This document shows positions 9,714-22,900 of a stretch of DNA of 64,000 nt, one piece after another (the first letter of the stretch is position 1; each line of letters starts with the position of its first letter). The notes below the pieces were generated by a model. The model was not told where the DNA came from. It did no database searches and saw only the letters and a list, made by a program, of their open reading frames with translations. The translations under genes and the position numbers were made by a program. Origin of the DNA: Eretmocerus hayati (lineage: Eukaryota > Arthropoda > Insecta > Hymenoptera > Aphelinidae); contig CM056744.1 of NCBI GenBank assembly GCA_029851415.1, positions 61,994,172 through 62,058,171 on the forward strand. Direction: 5' to 3'.

Positions 9714-10381
9714 CCAGCATTTGCTCTAAAGTTCATAAAGTTCTGCAGGAATTGCGTTACCGTGGACATTTTTTGTCGACAGATATGAAGAAAATGCTCG
9801 TCAATGCACTGATAATGCCTCATTTTGATTATGCTTGTTTGGTTTATTACGATCTATCAGGGTACTGAGAAACGAAATTGCAGCGACCCCTAAACACGTG
9901 CGTTGGTTTTATTTTCCACCTCCGCCGTGATGCCGAGCTCAGACCATACTATGAACGCCTACATTGAATGCCATTAGCACGTAGACGTGATTATTTTTTT
10001 AATGTACAAACATATAAGATTTTCACTACTAGTACCCCAGAATACTTGCACGGTCTGTCTAAGCCCTTGGACGAAGAAGTGCGACGATCACAACGAGTTG
10101 AGTTTTTGAGAATGCACGCGCACCACTGCCTATGAGAAGTCGTTTTCGCTACAAGCAATGCAGATGTGGAATTCTAATCCAGTAAAAATCCGTTTGTTAA
10201 CTCCCGTCGAAGTATTCAAAGTAACGATCAGTGCATTTTTTATGAGGAGGAAGACCATGAGTATGTCATGCGTTAGTCTAGTTGTGTGTGTGTGTCTCAT
10301 GATAATCATTGTTATGCTGAGTGAATAATTGGCTATTTCATTTGAATATCATTGCTTGTATATATGTAGGAAGTGGTTATT
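9714..10381 (+). pseudogene. Heavily decayed LINE reverse transcriptase C-terminal fragment, interrupted downstream
   Basis: Around 9,720-9,865 the plus strand reads like the thumb of a jockey/CR1-type ORF2 (KVLQELRYRGHFLSTDMKK, then LVNALIMPHFDYACLVYYD). This is similar in layout to copies A and B (DSLVQPHLDYCTVVYLD) but clearly a different subfamily. Later segments are in other frames with stops. The 3' part and AATC tail of what is probably the same element reappear at 27,562-27,675, so the 17.2-kb element between them is the interruption. Confidence 0.6.
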
Positions 10382-10567
10382 CGCACACCTCCCGTGTAGA
10401 GTCCGTGTAAAAAACCTCGGGAGTACGTGTAAAACGGACATTTTCCGTGCGCGTCCGTGTGGCTCTTTGACAAGAAGGGGAAGAGCTTGCAAGCTCAATG
10501 TCCGTTCCTGTCCGTTCGACTCGCCGGTTTTTTCCGTTTTGGCGCAATCACCCTCTCCAGACCGCCC
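10382..10567 (+). repeat. Left terminal inverted repeat of the 17.2-kb element
   Basis: It matches the reverse complement of 27,376-27,561 with only a few substitutions or single-base indels. It includes a short palindrome AGCTTGCAAGCT near 10,487 and the boundary block CGCAATCACCCTCTCCAG (10,543-10,560) that joins it to the satellite. Confidence 0.9.
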
Positions 10568-11049
10568 GTTTCGGTCCGTGAGATGTGGTCCGTTTTTGTC
10601 CGTGCGCTCGTCCGTTTTTTTCCGTTTTGCAAGAAATCCTCAGTTAAGCTTGCCCGTTTCGGTCCGTGAGACTTTGTCCGTTTTTGTCCGTGCGCTCGTC
10701 CGTTTTTTTCCGTTTTGAAAGGAATACTCAGTTAAGCACGCCCGTTTCGGTCCGTGAGATCTGGTCCGTTTTTGTCCGTGCGCTCGTCCGTTTTTTCCCG
10801 TTTTGCAGGGAATACTCAGTCAAGCACGCCCGTTTCGGTCCGTGAGACTTTGTCCGTTTTTGTCCGTGCGCTCGTCCGTTCTTTTCCGTTTTGCAAGAAA
10901 TCCTCAGTTAAGCACGCCCGTTTCGGTCCGTGAGATCTGGTCCGTTTTTGTCCGTGCGCCCGTCCGGTTTCTTTTTTTCCCGTTTTGCAGGAAATACTCA
11001 ATTAAGCACGCCCGTTTATGTCCGTGACATGTGGTCCGTTTTTGTCCGG
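10568..11049 (+). repeat. Left satellite array, about 6 units of 88 bp
   Basis: Units run in the orientation CCGTTTCGGTCCGTGAG ... CCGTTTTTGTCCGTGCGCTC. Each unit is itself built from short CCGTTTT/GTCCGT sub-repeats. The array ends abruptly at about 11,049, where unique core DNA begins. Confidence 0.92.
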
Positions 11050-11982
11050 TGTCGGAATCGGGAGTCGACTTGTATAAGTGTAAAAAGATAGTTCGTCTTA
11101 CGAATTGATTGAGCGGTAACGATTAATCCTCTGAGAAAATTCTATCATCCATGGATCTGGAGAAAAACAAAGCGCGTGATTCAAAGAATTATTATTCCAA
11201 TGAGGTTCGCCCCAAAGTGAGTGAGATATTGATAATCTGGTATCGTGCAGAACCATCTTGTTCGAGACTAAGAGAATACTTCCGATGACTGTTGCCGAGT
11301 TTCTCCCGATCCTCTGCCTGAATTGGCTCAGAAATGTTCTTACTGAAAATAGTTATGAAAAATTAATTCACTTTCAGAAATATTCTAGTTTTTAAATTCT
11401 CATTTGCGTCGCGTTAAAATCACACACAGGTCAACAAAACGTGACTAGGACTAAACAATATATTCATCTCTATGAAATAAATTTTGTTGATAGATATTTT
11501 CAAACCAAATGCTTCACATATTGCAGAAATCTCAATAAAAAAGTTGCTCTGTACGTCGCGACGCTTCTTCCAGTTTTGTTAACATCGCTATTATATTGAT
11601 CGAAATACGTTACCTATGATTTTACTTGAGTAAATATCTGTGCGGGGGGGGGGGGGGCTGATTTGATCACCTGCAGGCAATAAATGCGCATAATCTGCGC
11701 GAATACGACCCGATGAAAATTTACTCAGTATTAAGATTATCGAATGGGATGCTCAGATTTCACTCCCTCTTTTTTATTTGAGTAAAAGCAAGAGGTTTGA
11801 GGGTCGCAAACTCAGTAAATTGCCAAAACGAATAAACTCGTAACTTATCAAAATTCTGAGCTGCAAATCAAAATAAGAAGTCTGTACCCTCAAATTATGT
11901 ATCATCGGGCATCACAAGTTAAATTGAAGAAACTGATCCTGCTTTATAAAATATAATCACTGTGTTATGAGTTATAAGCGTC

Positions 11983-14098
11983 ATGGTCCGGGGGCTGGGT
12001 AGGCTCCCGTATACACTTCAAGGTGCGACCATGAAACCAACGTATTTCAACGTATTTTTTTGTGTAGAATCTGAATTTGTCGTTATTTTTTTACATAAGT
12101 GGTGCAGATCACCTGCAAAAATGTATTTTTCTAATCTAAAACTTGTGTTCTCGTGAGCTTGTTATCAGCAGTCGTGTTTCATGGTTAAAAATCTATGCAT
12201 GCGTTGGAATTTTCCATCTGAAGTATCTGAACATCAGATCTGAGTCCCTTTGGAGCCGTGTACAGGGTATTTGTCGCTGTAACCAGCGTTTCGTGGATTA
12301 AAAGTGACCCGCTGCACGAGATTTCTCGTTTCATGCTCAATCCGGTCGAATCAGCTCATTTTGGGGTTCAAAATTGATCTGACTTCGACATCCTTATATG
12401 ACGATACCAAAAGCCCCTCCCCCCTTCCCATGCAATATACAGGGTGTACTTGCAAAAATACGGCCAACATTCAGGAACTGATTCGAGATAGACCTAGATG
12501 TATCGAACTCCACTTCATACATTATCTAATCGATACTTTCATTTGTCAACCCTGAAGCAGATAATTGGCAGTTGCGAGCTCGGTCATCAAAGAGCAGTGG
12601 TTCTAGTATTCTCACTTTCCGTATGGAAAGCGGAACTCCGCATGTCACTACTCTAAGCTTGCTAAGGTTACGGCAGATAAGGCGATGCGGTCACCGTGCA
12701 AGCTGAAAATCATTCCTATTTTTGTGTGATTCTCTTGCGACTCAGGCTAGACGACGAGTGGGAGAGTACTTGTTATCATCTATTTTGAATTCGTCCACTC
12801 ATCGTTTAGCTTAAATCGTTCGAAAATCGGGGGGAAATGAGAATGAAAATACGCCTATATTATAGGTTAAAAGGTTTCCGTGGCTACACTCTCCTCCGAT
12901 ATTCTCGCGATTTCTCCGATATTCGCGCAAACGGAGAGGAGACGAATTCAGATGAGATGATAACAGGGATTCGACAACTCGTCTCACAGTTCGAATCATC
13001 AAGATTTTTTGGAAGATGTATTCTCAAGTTCCATGGTTGCGTCGCGTCGCACGGTGACCGCATCGCCTTAACAATCAAACGAGTTTTGACAGGAAGATTA
13101 ATCAGAAGGGTTGCTCATAAGTATTCACCGTGGATGATTGATAAAAATTGTATCCCGTTGAAAGATGTATCCGCGACTTGCTGTTAGCGAAAAAAGTAAT
13201 CTAATAAATAATCTAACTCATAATCTATCCCTGTCAATAGTCGTACTGTTAAAATTGGTTTGATTGTTGTTTGCCGCAACCTTATTATAGCGACCTCAGA
13301 GTAGTGACATGCGGAGTTTCGCTTTTCATAAAGAATAGTATAATTCGATACAAGGGTGTAAAAATTACTCTTTGCCCGGTCAGAGCCGCGATAGGTATCA
13401 CTCCCACTCATCGAACTATAGTTTTTGATCAACTGTGAGTGAAAGACGCCATGTGCAAATAGTACGATCGCACAAAGTATGGAAAAGTATATATATATCC
13501 ATGCTCGCTGATACTAATTATCTGATTCAGGGCTGACAGATGGAAGAATCGATTAGATAATGTATGAAGTGGAGTTTGATACTAGGTCTATCTCGAATCA
13601 ATTCTATAAATGTTGGCCGTATTTTTGCAAGTACACCCTGTATATTGCACGGGGAGGGGGGGGGGGCTTTTGGTATTGTCACATGGAGATGTTGAAGTCA
13701 GATCAATTTCGAAGCCCAAAATGAGCTGATTCGATCGTATTGAGCCTGAGATGAGAAATCTTGTGCAGCGGGTCACTTTTTATACGCTTAACGCTGGTTA
13801 CAGCGACAAATACCCTGTACATGGCTCCGAAGGGACTCAGATCTGATGTTCAGATACTTCAGATGAAAAATTCCAACGCACGCAGAGATTTTTAACCATG
13901 AAACACGACTGCTGTTAACAAGCTCACGAGAACACAAGTTTTAGGTTAGAAAAATGGATTTTTGCAGGTGCTCTGCACCACTTATGTCAAAAATAATCAC
14001 AAATTCGGATTCTACGCAAAAAAATACGTCAAAATACGTTGGTTTCATAATCGCACCTTGAAGTGCATACGGGAGCCTACCCAGCCCCCGGACTATCA
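11983..14098. repeat. Inverted repeat B: arms of about 0.57-0.75 kb in the core
   Basis: The outer ends pair GGGGGCTGGGTAGGCTCCCG (11,990) with its near reverse complement near 14,080. Pairing is close and nearly continuous from 11,983 to about 12,550 against about 13,550 to 14,098. It continues patchily inward (CTCCGCATGTCACTACTCT near 12,634 against 13,302; GATGCGGTCACCGTGC near 12,684 against 13,052). Many point differences exist, so the arms are old. Reading frames inside the two arms are mirror images, which is why they look alike. It is probably a non-autonomous foldback DNA element nested in the core. Confidence 0.82.
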
Positions 14099-15366
14099 GC
14101 GCGCTTGCGCGCGTGAAGAGTTTCTAGTGGAGATAATTCTGGAGGATAAGGTAAAATGCATTTTAGACACTTGGAAAATTTTCATGCGGCTCCTTAGGTC
14201 GTGGAAAGTCTATATGATGGGTTCCATGTGGAAGCGACATGCGGGAGAGCGGTCATCCCTCAGATTCTCTTCTAGCTCCTTTAAATCGGATCTGTGTACC
14301 AGATCAGGAATTTTGAACAAGATGTGAGGTCCAAAAAGAAATTTCCTTTTCCGTAGCTCGGAGATCCGTGAAAGCAGCGGAGATTCATCGTGTCCAAAAC
14401 GATGCTTTTATATTCAACAGAATGAGAATATCTCGAGTTCTTTGACTGATATGAATTCTCAGTTCTCGGCAAGTGAAGGGCATCAAAAAATCTATCAGAA
14501 TCGCGTGAAATTTTTTTGGGTGACTTGGGAGCCTCCTCGACTAAAAGAGGTAATTTTCACTGAAACGTGAATTTTTCGAAAAATCATTCTTTGTTTACAC
14601 TGAAGCTCCCAAATTTGATGTTGTGTTTTGCGTTCTTGTGGAAAAAATAGGTTACAGACAGGCCTGGAGCGATCCGAAAGACTCTATGAGCCATTCCCTC
14701 AAACTCAATTCTTTCAGTGAGGGTGTGACTCCGATTAGAGAGCATGATATCCCATGACACATGACATGGTGCGCAACACGGCACACAGGCTAACTCGCCG
14801 ATGTTTGTTTTTACTCACAAAGCACTTCTGTTGACAATTTTCAACTTTAGGGTATTGAGAGAGCATGTTTGTAACAAAAACTCGTGATAGCGTATGAGAG
14901 AAAACGTTTCCGAACAGAAACGGGTATTATTGCATGAGGGCATTCCTTGCATGAGTCTGTGTGCCGACGGTGCGCCGTGTCATGCGCCAAGGCATGGCAT
15001 GCGCTTGGATGGAAGACATGCCCTAATGGCAGCCTGCTCTAATAGCTAAAGGCCATTTAAAGCGCATGAGCATCCATTGAGACTTTCGAGACCATTCTCA
15101 AAGGAAACTGAGGTTATTCTTCACAAAATGATCACCTGCGGAGTTCAAATTAATCGGCGAGAACAGGATCTTGATCATAATTGAATACGGCATTCTATTA
15201 AATACATCGAATCAAAAGCACAAGACAATTCAACCCATTTTCGTCTGCTGAAATGACACGTATACGAGATGTTTTTGGGACTCGGTCTTGAGTACGAAAA
15301 ATTCAGACCACATTGATTTAACGTAGGATTGTCTCAATTTCAGAGATATGTAATGAACATCCCCTT

Positions 15367-16312
15367 ACACTGGTATTCATAGTCGTTATAACCCGAGAGT
15401 TAAGAATTGATCAGCGGATTATAGTCCACCCGCTATAATCCCAATCCTATGCTAAATCAAAATTAATTCGGGTAAAGACTTTTGAGGGATAGATCTTATG
15501 TAGAATTTTGCGCTGAATCCGAATCTGGATCGATCCGGGACGCCAAATGTCCCTGAAAAAAATGGCGGCGGGTCAAAGTTCAAAAAACCATGATTTAGCA
15601 ATCAATTCGAGAACTACGACTCGGACGTGAAAAAAGATTGATTCAAAATTGAAGATCTTGTTGAAACGAACATTTTGAGATATTGCGGAAGTGAATGTGA
15701 TCAAAATTGGATGAGCTAGAGCGAGTGAAAGTTTTGGCGTGGAAACGTGAGCGCGCGGGCCTGTATCACCACCACTATATCTATATATACGCGCGCGTTG
15801 GCCTTAGTAGGGTGCCCTAATGGTAAAACTTTCACTCGCTCTAGCTCATCCAATTTTGATCACATTCACTTCCGCAGAATCTCAAAATGTTTGTTCGAGT
15901 AGATCTTCAATTTTGAATTCAACTTTTTTCACGTCCGACTCGTAGTTCTTGACATAATCGCTAAGAACACGGTCTTTTGAACTTTGACCCGCCGCCATTT
16001 TTTTTCAGGAACATTTGGCGTCCCGGGTCGATTCAGATTCGGATTCAGCGCAAAATTCTGCATAAGATCTATCCCTCAAAAGTCTTTACCCGAATTAATT
16101 TTGGGTCTCCATTATAGCAAGCGGACTATTAGGCGCTGTAATCGGTGTGGCAGGAAAATAAATCATAGACTGTTTATTCAGCTCACATTGTCCCGATGCA
16201 GCAGAAAACCTCAGACTTGATGTCACTTTTTGTCCACGCCGATTACAGTGCCTAACCCGCGGATCAATTCTTAACTCTGGGGTTATAACGACTATGAATA
16301 CCAGTATTACAG
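15367..16312. repeat. Inverted repeat C: arms of about 0.4 kb around an 85-bp loop
   Basis: Left arm 15,367-15,742 pairs with right arm 15,826-16,312. The arms share blocks such as CACTCGCTCTAGCTCATCCA at the loop side and GGTATTCATAGTCGTTATAA at the outer side. The loop contains an alternating TA and GC-rich stretch (CTATATATACGCGCGCG). The right arm is longer because of a 121-bp insertion at 16,132-16,252. No coding sequence. Confidence 0.85.
16132..16252. mobile_element. 121-bp MITE-like insertion with TA duplication inside a palindrome arm
   Basis: The right arm of inverted repeat C has extra DNA that the left arm lacks. It begins GGCGCTGTAATCGGTGTGG and ends with the near reverse complement (CCACGCCGATTACAGTGCC), flanked by TA on each side (16,130-16,131 and 16,253-16,254). 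Removing the insert plus one TA restores the left-arm sequence. TA duplication with short terminal inverted repeats fits a Tc1/mariner-type non-autonomous element. Confidence 0.75.
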
Positions 16313-16930
16313 TTGATCCTGGAGAGCTACATCCAAGTTATCAAAGGTATTATTGAGGGAATCGAGACCCATTACTTGATCTCAGATAAAATTAGAGAAG
16401 AAGATGGTCATTTTTGCCAAGTTTGGATTATGGGGAGAAAATGATGGAAGGGGAGAAACATACTGTGACATGAGATGGAATAAGTGAGCTGAGTAATTGA
16501 TTTGAGACATGAGCTGATATCCTCTTTTTGTATCGTGTAGAATTTTTCATAAACGACCACGCAGGAAGGATGGTCGAATCACAGATTCTCCTGTCAAATT
16601 CGTGAGAAGACAGGAAGTTGGCGATTTATACGCCCCTCCCCCGTCCCTGGAATTTGATTGACTGAATTCGAACAAGGAAGTGTACTGGGGATAGGGAATC
16701 TTATTTCACTACTGATTGGTAGCTTTCATTCGCTCGCGCTATATGACGGACAGAAGCCAGCGAGTAGCAAGCGTTATGGAATCGTTCGAGCGGGGCATGG
16801 GAATGAGGGGGGGGGGGGGGGTTGACTCACTTCAGATATCATCTACTGTATATGCTTGAGTGACAAACAAGGAATAGTTCGGTATGAAGACATTGCATGC
16901 GACTCCCAGTTTATCGATATATGTAATAAG

Positions 16931-19900
16931 GACAGAACGGGGGGAACGAACAAGCCCGCATGGACGAGAAACCGGCGCGCTTGACTTTTTCTTGCAGAAC
17001 GAAAAAAAAACGAACGAGCGCACGGACAAAAACGGAACAGATCTCACGGATCGAAACGGGCGTGCTTGACTGAGTATTTCCTGCAAAATGGAAAAAAACG
17101 GACGAGCGCACGGACAAAAACGGACCAGATCTCACGGACCGAAACGGGCGTGCTTAACTGAGGATTTCTTGCAAAACGGAAAAGAACGGACGAGCGCACG
17201 GACAAAAACGGACCAATCTTACGGACCGAAACGGATGCCTTAACTGAGGATTCCTTGCAAAACGGAAAAAAACGGACGAGCGCACGGACAAAAACGGACC
17301 AAATCTCACGGACCGAAACGGATGGCTTAACTGAGTATTTCTTGCAAAACGGAAAAAAACGGACGAGCGCACGGACAAAAACGGACCAGATCTCACGGAC
17401 CGAAACGGGCGTGCTTAACTGAGGATTTCTGGCAAAACGGGAAAGAACGGACGAGCGCACGGACAAAAACGGACAAAGTCTCACGGACCGAAACGGGCAC
17501 GCTTGACTGAGTATTTCCTGCAAAACGGGGAAAACGGACGAGCGCACGGACAAAAACGGACCACATTTCACGGACCAAAACGGTCGTACTTATCTGAGGA
17601 TTTCTTGCAAAACGGAAGAAAACGGACGAGCGCACGGACAAAAACGAACAAAGTCTCACGGACCGAAACGGGCGTGCTTGACTGAGTATTTCCTGCAAAA
17701 CAGAAAAAAACGGACGATCGCACGGACAAAAAACGGACCAGATCTCACACCGAAACGGGCGTGCTTAACTAAGGATTTCTTGCAAAACGGAAAAAAACGG
17801 ACGAGCGCACGGACAAAAACGGACGACATCTCACGGACCGAAACGGGCGTGCTTAACAAAGTATTCCTTGCGAAACGGAAAGCAACGGACGAGCGCACGG
17901 ACAAGAACGGACAAAGTCTCACGGACCAAAACGGGCGTGCTTGACTGAGTATTTCCTGCAAAACGGAGAAAAACAGACGAGCGCACGGACAAGAACGAAC
18001 CAGATCTCACGGACCGAAACGGGCGTGCTTAACTGAGGATTTCTTGCAAAACGGAAAAAAACGGACGAGCGCACGGACAAAAACGGACGACATCTCACGG
18101 ACCGAAACGGGCGTGCTTAACTGAGGATTTCTTGCAAAACGGAAAAGAACGGACGAGCGCACGGACAAGAACGGACAAAGTCTCACGGACCAAAACGGGC
18201 GTGCTTGACTGAGTATTTCCTGCAAAACGGAGAAAAACGGACGAGCGCACGGACAAAAACGAACCAGATCTCACGGACCGAAACGGGCGTGCTTAACTGA
18301 GGATTTCTTGCAAAACGGAAAAAAACGGACGAGCGCACGGACAAAAACGGACCAAATCTCACGGACCGAAACGGATGGCTTGAATGAGTATTTCTTGCAA
18401 AACGGAACAAACGGACGAGCGCACGGACAAAAACGGACCAGATCTCACGGACCGAAACGGGCGTGCTTAACTGAGGATTTCTTGCAAAACGGAAAAAAAC
18501 GGACGAGAGCACGGACAAAAACGGACAAAGTTTCACGGACCGAAACGGGCGAGCTTGACTGAGTATTTCCTGCAAAACGGAAAAAAACGGACGGGCTCAC
18601 GGACGAAAACGGACAAAGTCTCACGGACCGAAACGGGCGAGCTTAACTGAGGATTTCTTGCAAAACGGAAGAAAACGGACGAGCGCACGGACAAAAACGG
18701 ACCACATCTCACGGACCGGAACGGGCGTGCTTAACTGAGGATTTCTTGCAAAACGGAAGAAAACGGACGATCGCACGGACAAAAACGGACAAGATTTCAC
18801 GGACCGGAACGGGCGGGCTGGAGAGGGTGATTGCGGCAAAACGGAAAAAACGGACAAGCGCACGGACAAAAACGGACCAGATCTCACGGACCGAAACGGA
18901 TGGCTTAACTGAGTATTTCTTGCAAGACGGAAAAAAACGGACGGGCGCACGGACAAAAACGGACAGAGTCTCACGGACCGAAACGGGCGTGCTTAACTGA
19001 GGATTTCTTGCAAAAAGGAGAAGAATGGACGAGCGCACGGACAAAAACGGACCAATCTCACGGACCGAAACGGATGGCTTAACTGAGTATTTCTTGCAAG
19101 ACGGAAAAAAACGGACGGGCGCACGGACAAAAACGGACAGAGTCTCACGGACCGAAACGGGCGTGCTTAACTGAGGATTTCTTGCAAAAAGGAGAAGAAT
19201 GGACGAGCGCACGGACAAAAACGGACCAATCTCACGGACCGAAACGGATGGCTTAACTGAGTATTTCTGGCAAAACGGAAGAGAACGGACGATCGCACGG
19301 ACAAAAAACGGACCAGATCTCACACCGAAACGGGCGTGCTTAACTGAGGATTTCTTGCAAAACGGAAAAAAACGGACGAGCGCACGGACAAAAACGGACG
19401 ACATCTCACGGACCGAAACGGGCGTGCTTAACAAAGTATTCCTTGCGAAACGGAAAGCAACGGACGAGCGCACGGACAAGAACGGACAAAGTCTCACGGA
19501 CCAAAACGGGCGTGCTTGACTGAGTATTTCCTGCAAAACGGAGAAAAACGGACGAGCGCACGGACAAAAACGAACCAGATCTCACGGACCGAAACGGGCG
19601 TGCTTAACTGAGGATTTCTTGCAAAACGGAGAAAAACGGACGAGCGCACGGACAAAAACGGACGACATCTCACGGACCGAAACGGGCGTGCTTAACTGAG
19701 GATTTCTTGCAAAACGGAAAAGAACGGACGAGCGCACGGACAAGAACGGACAAAGTCTCACGGACCAAAACGGGCGTGCTTGACTGAGTATTTCCTGCAA
19801 AACGGAGAAAAACGGACGAGCGCACGGAAAAAAACGAACCAGATCTCACGGACCGAAACGGGCGTGCTTAACTGAGGATTTCTTGCAAAACGGAAAAAAA

Positions 19901-22900
19901 CGGACCAAATCTCACGGACCGAAACGGATGGCTTAACTGAGTATTTCTTGCAAAACGGAACAAACGGACGAGCGCACGGACAAAAACGGACCAGATCTCA
20001 CGGACCGAAACGGGCGTGCTTAACTGAGGATTTCTTGCAAAACGGAAAAAAACGGACGAGAGCACGGACAAAAACGGACAAAGTTTCACGGACCGAAACG
20101 GGCGAGCTTGACTGAGTATTTCCTGCAAAACGGAAAAAAACGGACGGGCTCACGGACGAAAACGGACAAAGTCTCACGGACCGAAACGGGCGAGCTTAAC
20201 TGAAGATTTCTTGCAAAACGGAAGAAAACGGACGAGCGCACGGACAAAAACGGACCACATCTCACGGACCGAAACGGGCGTGCTTAACTGAGGATTTCTT
20301 GCAAAACGGAAGAAAACGGACGATCGCACGGACAAAAACGGACAAGATTTCACGGACCGAAACGGGCGGGCTGGAGAGGGTGATTGCGGCAAAACGGAAA
20401 AAACGGACAAGCGCACGGACAAAAACGGACCAGATCTCACGGGCCGAAACGGGCGTGCTTAACTGAGGATTTCTTGCAAAACGGAAAAAAACGGACGAGC
20501 GCACGGACAAAAACGGACCAGATCTCACGGACCGAAACGGATGGCTTGACTGAGTATTTCCTGCAAAACGGAGAAAAACGGACGAGCGCACGGACAAAAA
20601 CGAACCAGATCTCACGGACCGAAACGGGCGTGCTTAACTGAGGATTTCTTGCAAAACGGAAAAAAACGGACGAGCGCACGGACAAAAACGGACCAAATCT
20701 CACGGACCGAAACGGGCGAGCTTGACTGAGTATTTCTTGCAAGACGGAAAAAAACGGACGGGCGCACGGACAAAAACGGACAGAGTCTCACGGACCGAAA
20801 CGGGCGTGCTTAACTGAGGATTTCTTGCAAAAAGGAAAAGAATGGACGAGCGAACGGACAAAAACGGACCAATCTCACGGACCGAAACGGATGGCTTAAC
20901 TGAGTATTTCTGGCAAAACGGAAGAGAACGGACGAGCGCACGGACAAAAACGGACAAAGTCTCACGGACCGAAACGGGCACGCTTGACTGAGTATTTCCT
21001 GCAAAACGGGGAAAACGGACGAGCGCACGGACAAAAACGGACCAATCTCACGGACCGAAACGGATGGCTTAACTGAGTATTTCTGGCAAAACGGAAGAGA
21101 ACGGACGAGCGCACGGACAAAAACGGACAAAGTCTCACGGACCGAAACGGGCACGCTTGACTGAGTATTTCCTGCAAAACGGGGAAAACGGACGGTGGAC
21201 GGACAAAAACGGACCACATTTCACGGACCAAAACCGTCGTGCTTATCTGAGGATTTCTTGCAAAACGGAAGAAAACGGACGAGCGCACGGACAAAAACGA
21301 ACAAAGTCTCACGGACCGAAACGGGCGTGCTTGACTGAGTATTTCCTGCAAAACAGAAAAAAACGGACGATCGAACGGACAAAAAACGGACCACATCTCA
21401 CACCGAAACGGGCGTGCTTAACTGAGGATTTCTTGCAAAACGGAAAAAAACGGACGAGCGCACGGACAAAAACGGACGACATCTCACGGACCGAAACGGG
21501 CGTGCTTAACTAAGTATTCCTTGCGAAACGGAAAGAAACGGACGAGCGCACGGACAAGAACGGACAAAGTCTCACGGACCAAAACGGGCCTGCTTGACTG
21601 AGTATTTCCTGTAAAACGGAGAAAAACGGACGAGCGCACGGACAAAAACGAACCAGATCTCACGGACCGAAACGGGCGTGCTTAACTGAGGATTTCTTGC
21701 AAAACGGAAAAAAACGGACGAGCGCACGGACAAAAACGGACCAGATCTCACGGACCGAAACGGATGGCTCAACTGAGTATTTCTTGCAAGATGGAAAAAA
21801 ACGGACGGGCGCACGGACAAAAACGGACAAAGTCTCACGGACCGAAACGGGCGTGCTTGACTGAGTATTTCCTGCAAAACGGGGAAAACGGACGAGCGCA
21901 CGGACAGAAACGGACCACATTTCACGGACCAAAACGGTCGTGCTTATCTGAGTATTTCCTGCAAAACGGAGAGAAACGGACGAGCGCACAGACAAAAACG
22001 GACCAGATCTCACGGACCGAAACGGGCGTGCTTAACCGAGGATTTCTTGCAAAACGGAAAAAAACGGACGAGAGCACGGACAAAAACGGACCAGATCTCA
22101 CGGACCGAAACGGGCGTGCGTGACTGAATATTCCCTGCAAAACGGAAAAAATCGGACGACCGCACGGACAAAAACGGACCAGATCTCACGGACCGAAGCG
22201 GGCGTGCTTAACCGAGGATTTCTTGCAAAACGGAAAAAAACGGACGAGCGCACGGACAAAAACGGACCAGATCTCACGGACCGAAACGAATGGCTCAACT
22301 GAGTTTTTCTTGCAAAACGGAAAAAAACGGACGGGCGCACGGACAAAAACGGACAAAGTCTCACGGACCGAAACGGGCGTGCGTGACTGAATATTCCCTG
22401 CAAAACAGAAAAAATCGGACGACCGCACGGACAAAAACGGACCAGATCTCACGGACCGAAACGGGCGTGCTCAACTGAGTATTCCTTTCAGAACGGAAAA
22501 AAACGGACGAGCGCACGGACAAAAACGGACCAGATCTCACGGGCCGAAACGGGCGTGCTCAACTGAGGATTTCTTGCAAAACGGAAAAAAACGGACGAGC
22601 GCACGGACGAAAACGGACCAGATCTCACGGACCGAAACGGATGGCTCAACTGAGTATTTCTTGCAAAACGGAAAGAAACGGACGGGCGCACGGACAAAAA
22701 CGGAAAAAGTCTCACGGACCGAAACGGGCGTGCTTGACTGAGTATTCCCTGCAAAACGGAAAAAAACGGACGACCGCACGGACGAAAACGGACCAGATCT
22801 CACGGACCGAAACGGGCGTGCTCAACTGAGTATTCCTTTCAAAACGGAAAAAAACGGACGAGCGCACGGACAAAATCGGACAAAGTCTCACGGACTGAAA

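Larger units (their letters stand above)
11050..16930. other. 5.9-kb core of the foldback-like element, no gene recognised
   Basis: AT-rich DNA without a convincing coding region. The longest open frame (12,837-13,187, 116 codons) has no recognisable domain and lies between palindrome arms. The core holds two large palindromes (11,983-14,098 and 15,367-16,312), a short TA-flanked insertion inside one of them, and G runs at about 11,645-11,656, 13,655-13,666 and 16,806-16,821. Stretches 11,050-11,982, 14,099-15,366 and 16,313-16,930 show nothing I can name. Confidence 0.7.

Noticed and set aside
12837..13187. 116-codon open frame in the core of the 17.2-kb element as a transposase
   Set aside because: Too short, no motif, and it overlaps the inner part of a palindrome. 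It is likely chance.
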